Origin: Comamonadaceae bacterium
GTDB lineage: Bacteria; Pseudomonadota; Gammaproteobacteria; Burkholderiales; Burkholderiaceae_C
DNA length: 46,034 nt
NCBI GenBank assembly: GCA_947443645.1
Contig: CANEXF010000019.1
Location: forward strand, 1 to 46,034
Reading direction: 5' to 3'
The notes under the pieces are model-generated. The model searched no databases. It saw only the letters and a program-made list of their open reading frames with translations, and was not told the DNA's origin. Each line of letters begins with the position of its first letter. Within the stretch, counting starts at the first letter, position 1. A program made the translations under genes and the position numbers. Positions 35,353-41,875 of this stretch are shown here, one piece after another.

Positions 35353-35820
35353 GTGAATGACCGTCAGGTCGCTGGCATCACGATCCGGGTGGACTTTGAG
35401 AGCATGGTCCCTTCATACCGCATGAAGAATACCGGCGAAGTGGTCGAGCAACGGGTGCAGACGCAAACCTCGCCTTGCCACCTGGGCGGGCAACGCCACT
35501 GGTTCACCTGCCCTCGGTGGAGCAAGCGGGTGGCGTTGCTCTACGCGCCGGGCCGGTACTTCGCCTGCCGCCAGTGTGACGGGCGGGGCTACGCGACGCA
35601 GAAGGAAGGTGCGGGCGACCGGCCATTAACCAAGGACGACAAGCTGCGCAAGCGGTTGGGTTGGGAGGCTGGCATCTTGAATGGCGACGGCGGCAAACCA
35701 AAAGGCATGCATTGAAAGACCTACCAACGGCTCAAAAACAACTACGATGAATTGGTGCAAGTCAGCTTGCATGACATTGGCCACAAGCTGGGCTTTGTGC
35801 ACAAATTGCGTGCAGGGTAA
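35353..35820 (+). pseudogene. Zinc-ribbon-like mobile-DNA protein, truncated and with an in-frame stop
   Basis: From GTG 35353 the frame encodes CHLGGQRHWFTCP, then YAPGRYFACRQCDGRGY (a four-cysteine/histidine ribbon) and LRKRLGWEAGILNGDGGKPK. This is a pattern I know from uncharacterised proteins common on proteobacterial mobile DNA. A TGA at 35713-35715 stands where a Trp (TGG) is expected after KGMH. The same frame then continues with KTYQRLKNNYDELVQ to a TAA at 35818-35820. The N-terminus also looks shorter than in relatives, as if lost at the nearby repeat. It is most likely a decayed gene. Function unknown. Confidence 0.6.
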
Positions 35821-36019
35821 ATCTGTTTCGCAGAATATACGTGCAGCCGGCTCGATGACTGATCACGCCATACGCCTCACATCTATATGCCAAATCGGCC
35901 GCTAGCCCTCGTAGAACTAGCGCAGGCAGTTATCAAAATACCAGCAGCTAGATGCTTCACACCAACTCCAACTTTGCCCGCAGTTGGGACAATGGATGGT
36001 TTTGAAGGCACCAAGAAGA

Positions 36020-36051
36020 AAGGACTTAGAGCATTTCTACTCTAAGTCCTT
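36020..36051 (-). terminator. Strong hairpin near the left end of the small integrative element
   Basis: A perfect 12-base stem (36020-36031 with 36040-36051) and an 8-base loop are followed on the minus strand by TTTCTTCTT. It can terminate transcription of the minus-strand genes that end at 36187. The stretch 35821-36186 otherwise contains no gene, only this hairpin and GTTCCCC repeats at 36125-36145. Confidence 0.7.
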
Positions 36052-36124
36052 GATTTGTGAAACCTCTCGAAAGATGCCTCGAAACCCGCATAGATACTAG
36101 AGTTTGCCTTTCAAAAATCTGACT

Positions 36125-36145
36125 CGTTCCCCCATTTGTTCCCCC
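36125..36145. repeat. GTTCCCC repeat pair, left end of element 1
   Basis: Two GTTCCCCC words (36126 and 36138) lie in a block ACTCGTTCCCCCATTTGTTC that closely resembles 41526-41549 near the integrase. Such short repeats near both ends are what integrase arm-type binding sites look like. The assignment is inference. Confidence 0.5.
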
Positions 36146-36186
36146 GCTTTGCTTTTGATACCCGCACCAAAAGCACGAATTTTCAA

Positions 36187-36924
36187 TCAACGCGTGGAGC
36201 AATTCATCTGATTGCCATAAGTGGTGCAGTTGGTCGTTCTAGGCACTGGCATTTGATAGGGCTGTACTGGCACAGGCATTTGATAGGGCTGTGCTTGTCT
36301 TTGATTCAGTAAATACTGCAATGCAGCCTGTCGCCTTGATTCATCCGCTTGCATTGCTTGCTGCTCTGAATAACGACGTTGAGCTTCCGCTTGCTCCGCC
36401 GATCTTTGAGCTGCTGCCCTTCGCTGCTCATCGGCGACTTTAGCTGCTTGCTCTTGCTGTCGCGTGTCTTCAGCACGGCGTGCTTGTAACTGCTGCACCT
36501 CGAAATTCACCTTATTCAACAACTCCGTAAACTCTCGGTCGCGAGCTTTGGCGAAGTCGCCAAACGATAACTTGCCTGCGTAAAGGTCGGCAATCGCTGA
36601 TCTTAAAAAGGATTGATAGGAATTACTGTAGCCATTAATTGATGCGGGATAGTTTTGCTTCCGCCAATCAGCACCAAGTGCGGTACATCGATCGATCTCT
36701 GAAACCAGTATCAAAATGACAGCCTTCTCTTTTGTCGTAGGCTTTGACGGATTTGCCAGTACTTCAAGCGGCTGACCCTTGCTTATATCTAAAGGTGCTT
36801 TTTTAAAAAGAGATAGAAACCTGGCATCTTCGCCTAGCTCTGAAACACATGCGGCAGATGGGTCTTGCGCCAATGCACCACCGCAAGATAGCAGTACAAG
36901 TAATGCCCAAATCACCTTATACAT
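36187..36924 (-). CDS. Secreted coiled-coil protein of the small integrative element
   Basis: This 245-residue protein has a signal peptide (MYKVIWALLVLLSCGGALAQ). An N-terminal globular part follows (CVSELGEDARFLSLFK through WRKQNYPASINGYSNSYQSF), then a long Gln/Ala/Arg-rich coiled coil at about 125-205. The tail contains a tandem duplication of QPYQMPVP before NCTTYGNQMNCSTR. ATG 36924 is chosen because it has an AGG ribosome site and gives the signal peptide; earlier starts do not. It is probably periplasmic or envelope-attached. I do not recognise the function. It is the last gene of the minus-strand block and is the likely cargo of the element. Confidence 0.7.
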   Translation of the reverse strand: MYKVIWALLVLLSCGGALAQDPSAACVSELGEDARFLSLFKKAPLDISKGQPLEVLANPSKPTTKEKAVILILVSEIDRCTALGADWRKQNYPASINGYSNSYQSFLRSAIADLYAGKLSFGDFAKARDREFTELLNKVNFEVQQLQARRAEDTRQQEQAAKVADEQRRAAAQRSAEQAEAQRRYSEQQAMQADESRRQAALQYLLNQRQAQPYQMPVPVQPYQMPVPRTTNCTTYGNQMNCSTR

Positions 36925-36965
36925 ATCGAAGCCTCCGTGAGCCATGCATCTGTTTAGCTTGACCT

Positions 36966-37187
36966 TCACTTTAGCCAAAAATGTTGCTCACGCATAGCCT
37001 GATTGAGTACCTTGATGGCCTGTCGCAGTCTTAACCAGTCGCCACCCTTCCAGGCATTACCCGATACCGCAGCCTTGCCCTCTGCGCTTTTTGGCCCGGT
37101 GGACTGTTGCCATGGTTTCCACCGTCTGATGGCTTCGCTCTGCCGCTTGCGCCGCTCTGGTGTCCATCCTGCCGCCGGGTTGCCCAT
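36966..37187 (-). CDS. Small conserved mobile-element protein
   Basis: This is a 73-residue basic protein with WTPERRKRQSEAIRRWKPW followed by QSTGPKSAEGKA and NAWKGGDW. The STGPKSxEGKA wording recurs in small proteins of unknown function on phages and integrative elements. The ATG at 37187 has a GGAGG ribosome site. The first 131 bases overlap the end of the upstream gene in another frame, and both frames look genuinely coding. Short, charged and without a membrane segment, it may bind nucleic acid, but this is a guess. Confidence 0.65.
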   Translation of the reverse strand: MGNPAAGWTPERRKRQSEAIRRWKPWQQSTGPKSAEGKAAVSGNAWKGGDWLRLRQAIKVLNQAMREQHFWLK

Positions 37188-37752
37188 GGTCTGCCTCCAA
37201 TAGTTTGTTTCGCTCAGGTGCGGATTTTTCCGCGTGCGTGTGCGCCTGCGCGTATTGGTCGGAATCAGCGCCAGCCGCCCCGCCGTTGTTCACCTGTTGC
37301 GGTCCGTTGGCAATATTTGCCTGTTTCACAAACGTAGCCTGCCGGGGATATTTCAAGTCCACCAGTGCCGATATGGTCGCCCGGCTCTGTGCCTGCGCTT
37401 TCAGTGCCAGCCCTAAAAACGCCTCTAGGTTCCGCTGGCTTTGCTGAACCTGCGCCCTTCGCGCCAGACTGGTGAAGATAGTTTGCAGCGCCGTCGCCTG
37501 CCCTACTAGCATGGCCTCAAGGGTGTACAGGTCGCCTCCTTTGACTTCGGTGAAGGTATCTTTCAACAGCATCACCATCGAGTTCATATCGGTATCCTTA
37601 CCCATCACGTTACCCTGATAGGACTCCATCACCGCTGCACTATTGATGGATGGCATTAAAGCCATGCGCGCCCTGTCTGCCGGGGTCAATGCAGGCGGAT
37701 TCACCGTCTCAGGTTTTGTCGGGTTCTTTGAGGTTTTCTTAGTAGTGGCCAT
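37057..37752 (-). CDS. Conserved hypothetical mobile-element protein
   Basis: This 231-residue protein has a Lys/Pro/Thr-rich N-terminus, a helical middle (DMNSMVMLLKDTFTEVKGGD, LEAMLVGQATALQTIFTSLA, AFLGLALKAQAQSRATIS) and a conserved-looking YPRQATFVKQANIANGPQQV near residue 135. The C-terminal tail is polar and probably disordered. The middle resembles proteins often seen on plasmids and genomic islands, for which I know no function. The ATG at 37752 follows AAGGAG at ideal spacing. It overlaps the next gene by 131 bases. The 197-base gap upstream contains nothing recognisable. Confidence 0.68.
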   Translation of the reverse strand: MATTKKTSKNPTKPETVNPPALTPADRARMALMPSINSAAVMESYQGNVMGKDTDMNSMVMLLKDTFTEVKGGDLYTLEAMLVGQATALQTIFTSLARRAQVQQSQRNLEAFLGLALKAQAQSRATISALVDLKYPRQATFVKQANIANGPQQVNNGGAAGADSDQYAQAHTHAEKSAPERNKLLEADHGQPGGRMDTRAAQAAERSHQTVETMATVHRAKKRRGQGCGIG

Positions 37753-37949
37753 ATCGCTCCTTAAGAGTTCCAGCGCGTTTTAACTCGCGCCCGCTATCTG
37801 GTGAGGGGCAGGAATACATGAAAGAGTAAAAACAGAGAATGGCTTCTCTATAAAGGTGTCCACCATAGGAACAATCAAAGCCCCGCAAAAGTGTCCTGCA
37901 AGTCCATGTGTGAAACGATAGGCGAGGTTTTAAGGTCGGCATGGTTCCC

Positions 37950-38465
37950 CTAGTGGACTTGTGGCGCTGTGCATGTTTCAGAGGTGGACAAGGGACTGCG
38001 TTTTTCTTGTGGTTCCCGACCGCAGTTGGGCTTCGTCCAATCCAGCCGGGTTTTGATCGTCGGCATGGGCAAGGGCGTGTTGACGCGGTACGCTTTTACT
38101 TTGAATGCTGCCAATGCCTCATGGTCAAACTTCTTTGAAACGTCCAGAGGAAACCATGTCAGCGCCAATAGCTCGCAAGTGCTGGGCATCCGGCCTTTTC
38201 GGGTCACGTAGACAAACCCGGCCTCTATCAATTCGCTCTTGGCACGCCATAGCGTTGTGCGCGACTTCCAGCCCCGTTTGCTGACCACTGACCAGGCCAC
38301 CGTCAGGTCGCCGTTGTTATCGCCACGGTATTGCCCTGCCAACTCCAGCAGCAACTTGCAGGCGTGTGGACTCAGCTCGGTAAAGGCCGGAGACTCAAAC
38401 ACACTGCGCACGATGCCGACAAAGGGTTCTGTGTACTTGCTGCCTTTGAAGTTAGCGCGCCCCAT
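37950..38465 (-). CDS. Winged-helix-like mobile-element protein, possible replication factor
   Basis: This 171-residue protein has an N-terminus FKGSKYTEPFVGIVRSVFES and a helix-turn-helix-like region: LSPHACKLLLELAGQYRG, then DLTVAWSVVSKRGWKSRTT and LWRAKSELIEAGFVYVTRKG. This layout is seen in DNA-binding and replication-initiation proteins of small plasmids and integrative elements. ATG 38465 is preceded by GGAGGG. It lies between the Rha gene and the overlapping hypothetical genes, all on the minus strand. Replication initiation is a hypothesis supported only by the fold impression and by two DnaA-box-like sites within the element. Confidence 0.65.
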   Translation of the reverse strand: MGRANFKGSKYTEPFVGIVRSVFESPAFTELSPHACKLLLELAGQYRGDNNGDLTVAWSVVSKRGWKSRTTLWRAKSELIEAGFVYVTRKGRMPSTCELLALTWFPLDVSKKFDHEALAAFKVKAYRVNTPLPMPTIKTRLDWTKPNCGREPQEKRSPLSTSETCTAPQVH

Positions 38466-38552
38466 GCAAAGCCCTCCAGCGCGACCTTAGTAAGGCAAGC
38501 CAAGTGGACGTGGGCAGTAGCCATAGGCGCAAGCAAATAGCCTGCACGGCCT

Positions 38553-39218
38553 TCATGCCCGCTGCTCCAGTTGTGTCACGACTGCCAGCGCCTGTAGTGA
38601 CTGCTTGACCCGCTCATAGCCCGCGTGGTGGTCGGTAGCGCCTCGCAAAGCATTTGCGGCCACCGCCTGCGCCACGATCAGCATGGATTGCTGGGGCAGC
38701 GCCAGGGTCGCGCGCTTGCCAGCGTCTACCTCTGCCGCCTTGTTGACCAGCTTGTTAACGTTCATGTGGACAAACTTTTCATTGCTTGATTCACATGCCA
38801 GCGAATGAATCACCTCATGGAGCTGACGATAGGTCGGCAGGTATTCGCCCTGTCGCTGGTCGGCGGCTCTCCGTGCCTCGCTGAAGGCTTGAATCAGCTT
38901 CACCTTGAGGCTGACCACTTGCTCACTGTTGCGCGACAAGGAGAGCAGGAAAAAGGCTTGATCCTCATTCAGCAGGGCAAAGCGCTCGCTCTGACCAGTG
39001 GGGCTGTCCAGCGAAGGTGTTTTTTGAAAAAGCACCTTACCAAACGAACCAAAGGATTGAGCGTACTTTTCGATCAAGGCCATGACAGGCCTATGCTGGT
39101 TACCCAAGTGTCTGGCCATCAATCGGGTATCGACGCGGGTTTCTGTCTTTATTGTGGTCAGCGTCAGCTCACAGGTTTGCCCGCTAGTCGGCTTCGCGCC
39201 GTGCGTGGTGCCGGTCAT
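38553..39218 (-). CDS. Rha-family phage regulatory protein
   Basis: This 221-residue protein has an N-terminal Rha domain: DTRLMARHLGNQHRPVMALI, SFGSFGKVLFQK, then SERFALLNEDQAFFLLSLSR and VSLKVKLIQAFSEARR. Rha proteins are encoded by lambdoid and related prophages and interfere with growth of phages in some hosts. The C-terminal half is helical (LPTYRQLHEVIHSLA, MNVNKLVNKAAEVD) and unlike typical KilA-C or ORF6C domains. The ATG at 39218 follows AAGGGG and gives the best N-terminus. It starts 10 bases after the stop of the AlpA-like gene, so they are co-transcribed. Confidence 0.82.
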   Translation of the reverse strand: MTGTTHGAKPTSGQTCELTLTTIKTETRVDTRLMARHLGNQHRPVMALIEKYAQSFGSFGKVLFQKTPSLDSPTGQSERFALLNEDQAFFLLSLSRNSEQVVSLKVKLIQAFSEARRAADQRQGEYLPTYRQLHEVIHSLACESSNEKFVHMNVNKLVNKAAEVDAGKRATLALPQQSMLIVAQAVAANALRGATDHHAGYERVKQSLQALAVVTQLEQRA

Positions 39219-39228
39219 ATCCAGCCCC

Positions 39229-39474
39229 TTAGGCCATGGCCAGTTCGGCCCGCTTGGCATGAAGACGGCTCACCAGCTCCTTGATTTCATTCTCTGACTT
39301 GCCCGCGATTCGCGCAGCGTTGATGGCCTGAACTTCCTCCGATGGCCAGCCTTTCGATCGCTGGCCGATGGCTACCCCGGTGGTGAAAAGCCCAGCCTTA
39401 ATGGCGTTGTAAATGCTGGCGTGGGAACGGTGTCCGGTTTCAGCCTTTACGGCTGGCATTCTCAATATGGCCAT
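39229..39474 (-). CDS. AlpA-like phage regulatory protein 2
   Basis: This 81-residue protein has a winged-helix pattern of the AlpA/excisionase type: ILRMPAVKAETGHRSHASIY, NAIKAGLFTTGVAIGQRSKG, WPSEEVQAINAARIAGKSE. AlpA proteins activate integrase genes or act as excision directionality factors. The ATG at 39474 is preceded by AAAGGAG. It follows a second AlpA-like gene after 11 bases and precedes the Rha gene. Two adjacent AlpA-type genes may have split roles, one for excision and one for gene control. Confidence 0.78.
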   Translation of the reverse strand: MAILRMPAVKAETGHRSHASIYNAIKAGLFTTGVAIGQRSKGWPSEEVQAINAARIAGKSENEIKELVSRLHAKRAELAMA

Positions 39475-39485
39475 AGCTCGCTCCT

Positions 39486-39698
39486 TTAAAGCGAAGAGAT
39501 CAAATTGAGGATGTCTGACGCACGCCACGCTACGCAACGTGCAGACAACCGAACAGGAGCGGGGAATCGGCCATCCCTCACCCCTGCCCACCAATGGCCA
39601 CGACTAACGGGGTAATGTGCCAACACAGTAGGTAATCGCCAAAGTGCTGGATTGGTCGGGTTTAAAGATTGCGTCGTAGCGCATTGATTCGTTTGCAT
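39486..39698 (-). CDS. AlpA-like phage regulatory protein 1
   Basis: This 70-residue protein has the classic AlpA pattern LWRLPTVLAHYPVSRGHWWA, GVRDGRFPAPVRLSARCVAW, RASDILNLI. It corresponds to a MerR-like winged helix that binds near attachment sites. The ATG at 39698 has a moderate AAGGCG ribosome site. It is the first gene of the minus-strand block after the integrase. The 498 bases between it and the integrase (39699-40196) are AT-rich and hold two DnaA-box-like sites and a hairpin but no supported gene. Confidence 0.82.
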   Translation of the reverse strand: MQTNQCATTQSLNPTNPALWRLPTVLAHYPVSRGHWWAGVRDGRFPAPVRLSARCVAWRASDILNLISSL

Positions 39699-39862
39699 AG
39701 TCGCCTTTTCAAAAACACAGTTTCAAAAAAGCTCATAGCAAAGGACAATTTGATTTACAACTCCAATAGCAAAAGACAGTCAACCTAAATTTGACCAAGT
39801 CTGATGCGTCGTTGTATAAGCTAGGACTGAAGCGTGTCACAACTCTTCTTGACCTAGTGTCC

Positions 39863-39900
39863 CTGAATCCCCTTTCGCCCGGCCAGGCGTCTGGGGATTC
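39863..39900. terminator. Nested hairpin in the integrase-alpA spacer
   Basis: GAATCCCC and GGGGATTC enclose CGCC...GGCG, giving a nested stem of 8 plus 4 pairs, followed on the plus strand by TTGCTTT. It may end transcription coming out of the integrase gene or shield the control region. Confidence 0.55.
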
Positions 39901-39999
39901 TTGCTTTGAGCACTTAATTGTCAATACGGTCCCAATAACGCTCTATAGACAATCAGCGTTCAATGTAGCAAGTTTTTTCAAGCACTTGTTGTACAAAGC

Positions 40000-40030
40000 T
40001 GTGGATAACTTCTTAAAATGATGTGGATAT
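40000..40030 (+). other. Two DnaA-box-like sites, candidate replication region
   Basis: TGTGGATAA at 40000-40008 is a perfect reverse DnaA box (TTATCCACA), and TGTGGATAT at 40022-40030 matches at 8 of 9. They are 22 bases apart, about two helical turns, in an AT-rich non-coding stretch of the element. This fits a small replication origin, but two boxes alone are weak proof. Confidence 0.4.
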
Positions 40031-40164
40031 TCAGGGAAAAAGCTTCGAAGACCCCCTAGTACATGGGGTTCAACCAGATTCATCATTTTTTGCCTATTTT
40101 TTAGACAACAGCCCTCTGATCAAATCCGTCGAATGTGTTGATGTAATCATGTTGTTGACTCCTC

Positions 40165-40215
40165 CTCCTTGCTGACGGACTCCAGGCCGCCACCCCCTAC
40201 GCTGCTTTAAACGGA
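40165..40215. repeat. 51-base direct repeat, right copy (overlaps integrase 3' end)
   Basis: This is the partner of 35248-35298 with 47 of 51 identical bases. The last part encodes the end of the integrase (PFKAA and stop at 40197-40199). The offset between copies is 4917 bases. It could be an attachment site or a conserved integrase gene end shared by two elements. Confidence 0.8.
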
Positions 40216-41444
40216 ATTACTACTGCACCCCGCGCAAGATTGTCCAGATAGTCTGCCCATTGCTGCATCATGGTCGCGCGGTGTTTCATGTACTGCGTGC
40301 GGTTGTATGCACGTCCGTTAGCATCTTTGACCGCATGGGCTAGCTGCGCTTCAATTACCAGTGGGTCAATATTCAATTCCTCTGCCAGCAGCGTGCGTGC
40401 CGTGGCCCGGAAACCGTGCACGCTTTGCACGTCAGGGCCATAACCCAAAGTAAGTAATGCGGCCCGCAGGGTGTTGTCGCTTATCGGCCTCTCATGACTA
40501 CGTTCACCGTGAAAACACAACGAACCGTTCCCTGTCAAAGGGTGCAGTTTTCGCAAAATCTCCACCGCCTGTGTGGGTAATGGCACCAAATGCGGGTCGC
40601 CGTTTTTTTTACCTTCTACCCGGCGCTTCATACGTACCGCCGGAATCGTCCACAGTGCCTCGTCAAGGTCAAATTCAGCCCATGCCGCCGCGCGCAGTTC
40701 GCCGGGTCGCTGGAATAGCAGCGGTGCCAGTTGCAATGCAGCCCGCACAATTGGTCCGCCCTGATAGCCCCGGATCACCCGGATCAACTCACCGACCTTC
40801 ACAGGGTCAGTAATGGCGGCGAAGTGTTTACCGTGGTGGGGCTTCAATGCGCCCTTGATATCTGAGGTAACGTCCATCTTGGCCCGCCCTGTGGCCACAG
40901 CGTACCGCCACACCTGCCCCGCCGTGGTCAGTACCCGGTGGGCAACGTCCAACGCACCACGCTCCTCCACTTGCCGCACCGCTGCCAAAAGCTCGATGGG
41001 TTCAATCTCCCCAATGTGTCGAGTCGCAAAATGAGGGAACAGGTCTTTTTCAAGATTGCGCTTTTCCCGGATGGCGTAATGGCTGCTCCAACTGTCTAGC
41101 TTCATTGCGTACCATTAGAGCGCCGTTGCCTTGAAGGTGTTGCCCGCCGGGGTCAGTGCTTTGAGCTTTTCGACTTTGCGGGCCATGACGGGATCGCGAC
41201 CGTCAGTTTTAAGCAACTTGGCCGCATCCCGTGCTTTGCGCGCGTCCTTGGCCCCCACGTCTGGATAGCTGCCCAACGCCATGCGCCCTTCTTTGCCGTC
41301 CTTGCGATATTTCCAGAACCAGCGCTTTGACCCAGCAGGGCTGATTTCCAGATAAAGCCCGCCGGAACATGCCAGTCGCGCCCGGCTCTTTCCGGGTGGA
41401 CATGTCGCGTTTTTGCATTCAGCATCGGTCAACATGGGGAACAC
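40197..41444 (-). pseudogene. P4-type tyrosine integrase interrupted by one in-frame stop
   Basis: The frame encodes an integrase of about 415 residues. The N-terminal arm-binding domain (MFPMLTDAECKNATCPPGKS, LYLEISPAGSKRWFWKYR, ALGSYPDVGAKDARKA) spans 41444-41118, and the core and catalytic domains (RPGELRAAAWAEFDL, HGFRATARTLLAEEL, EAQLAHAVKD, final NRTQYMKHR) span 41114-40197. A TAA at 41117-41115 stands between ATAL and WYAMKLDSW, where relatives have Glu, so a single GAA to TAA change splits the gene. Catalytic Arg, His-x-x-Arg, His and Tyr are present. The downstream part could restart at ATG 41105 but would lack the arm-binding domain. The element is probably no longer self-mobile. 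Confidence 0.85.
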
Positions 41445-41454
41445 CTCCAGGGGT

Positions 41455-41549
41455 GGGGGAACAATTAGCAGAGGCTTTCACAGGCAAATGGGGGAACAAA
41501 CACCTCCAAAACCTGATTTACCCCCACTCGTTCCCCTATATGTTCCCCC
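41455..41549. repeat. GGGGAACA repeats upstream of the P4-type integrase
   Basis: GGGGGAACA occurs at about 41456 and 41493, and inverted GTTCCCC words occur at 41530 and 41542. All four lie within 100 bases upstream of the integrase start. This is the expected position of arm-type integrase sites and matches the pair at 36125-36145. Confidence 0.6.
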
Positions 41550-41620
41550 GCTTTTGACTGCCAGTCAATATCCCTTGTTGACAGCCGTTGCAACGTAAGA
41601 TGTTGATTTACCAATGAAAA

Positions 41621-41650
41621 AGGCCTCGAAGAATCACTTCCTAGAGGCCT
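41621..41650 (-). terminator. Terminator of the tRNA-Pro remnant
   Basis: AGGCCTC and GAGGCCT form a 7-base stem with TTTTTC following on the minus strand. It lies 14 bases downstream of the tRNA 3' end, so it looks like the original tRNA-Pro terminator. Confidence 0.7.
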
Positions 41651-41663
41651 CTGTACTGTCTAA

Positions 41664-41708
41664 TGGTCGGTGTGAAAGGATTCGAACCTTCGACCCCTTG
41701 CACCCCAT
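41664..41708 (-). pseudogene. 3' half of tRNA-Pro (anticodon GGG), attachment-site remnant
   Basis: On the minus strand these 45 bases begin at the anticodon loop ATGGGGT, then GCAAG (3' anticodon stem), a T arm with GGTTCGAATCC, the acceptor strand CACACCG, and ACCA. They match the 3' half of a proline tRNA with anticodon GGG. Sequence 5' of the anticodon loop (above 41708) does not continue the tRNA. Integrases commonly use tRNA 3' ends, so this is best read as the displaced end left by an island that extends to the right. The rebuilt full tRNA would lie outside the window. Confidence 0.8.
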
Positions 41709-41837
41709 CTAGTTATCTAACAAAATTACAGGACGCCACTGGACGCCAAAAAACAAATAAGTTGATTAAAATCAATCACTTATAAAATTTCAGTGTCCAA
41801 TGTCATCCAGTGCGATACACTGACTTCTTGAAAATAG

Positions 41838-41861
41838 TTTACCCCTTGGTTTACCCCTTGG
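41838..41861 (+). repeat. Tandem 12-base repeat upstream of integrase 2
   Basis: TTTACCCCTTGG occurs twice without a gap, at 41838-41849 and 41850-41861. It lies between the tRNA-Pro remnant and integrase 2, the place for arm-type sites. A GGACGCCA pair at 41731 and 41741 lies nearby. Confidence 0.65.
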
Positions 41862-41875
41862 AGAGACACTTCTGA

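Noticed and set aside
37739..37942. 67-codon minus-strand frame upstream of the 231-residue gene
   Set aside because: It has a Cys/Ser-rich random-looking translation and overlaps the start and ribosome site of a well-supported gene.
39733..40021. Short frames on both strands between alpA and the integrase
   Set aside because: No ribosome sites or motifs; the interval is better explained as a control region with a nested hairpin and DnaA-box-like sites.
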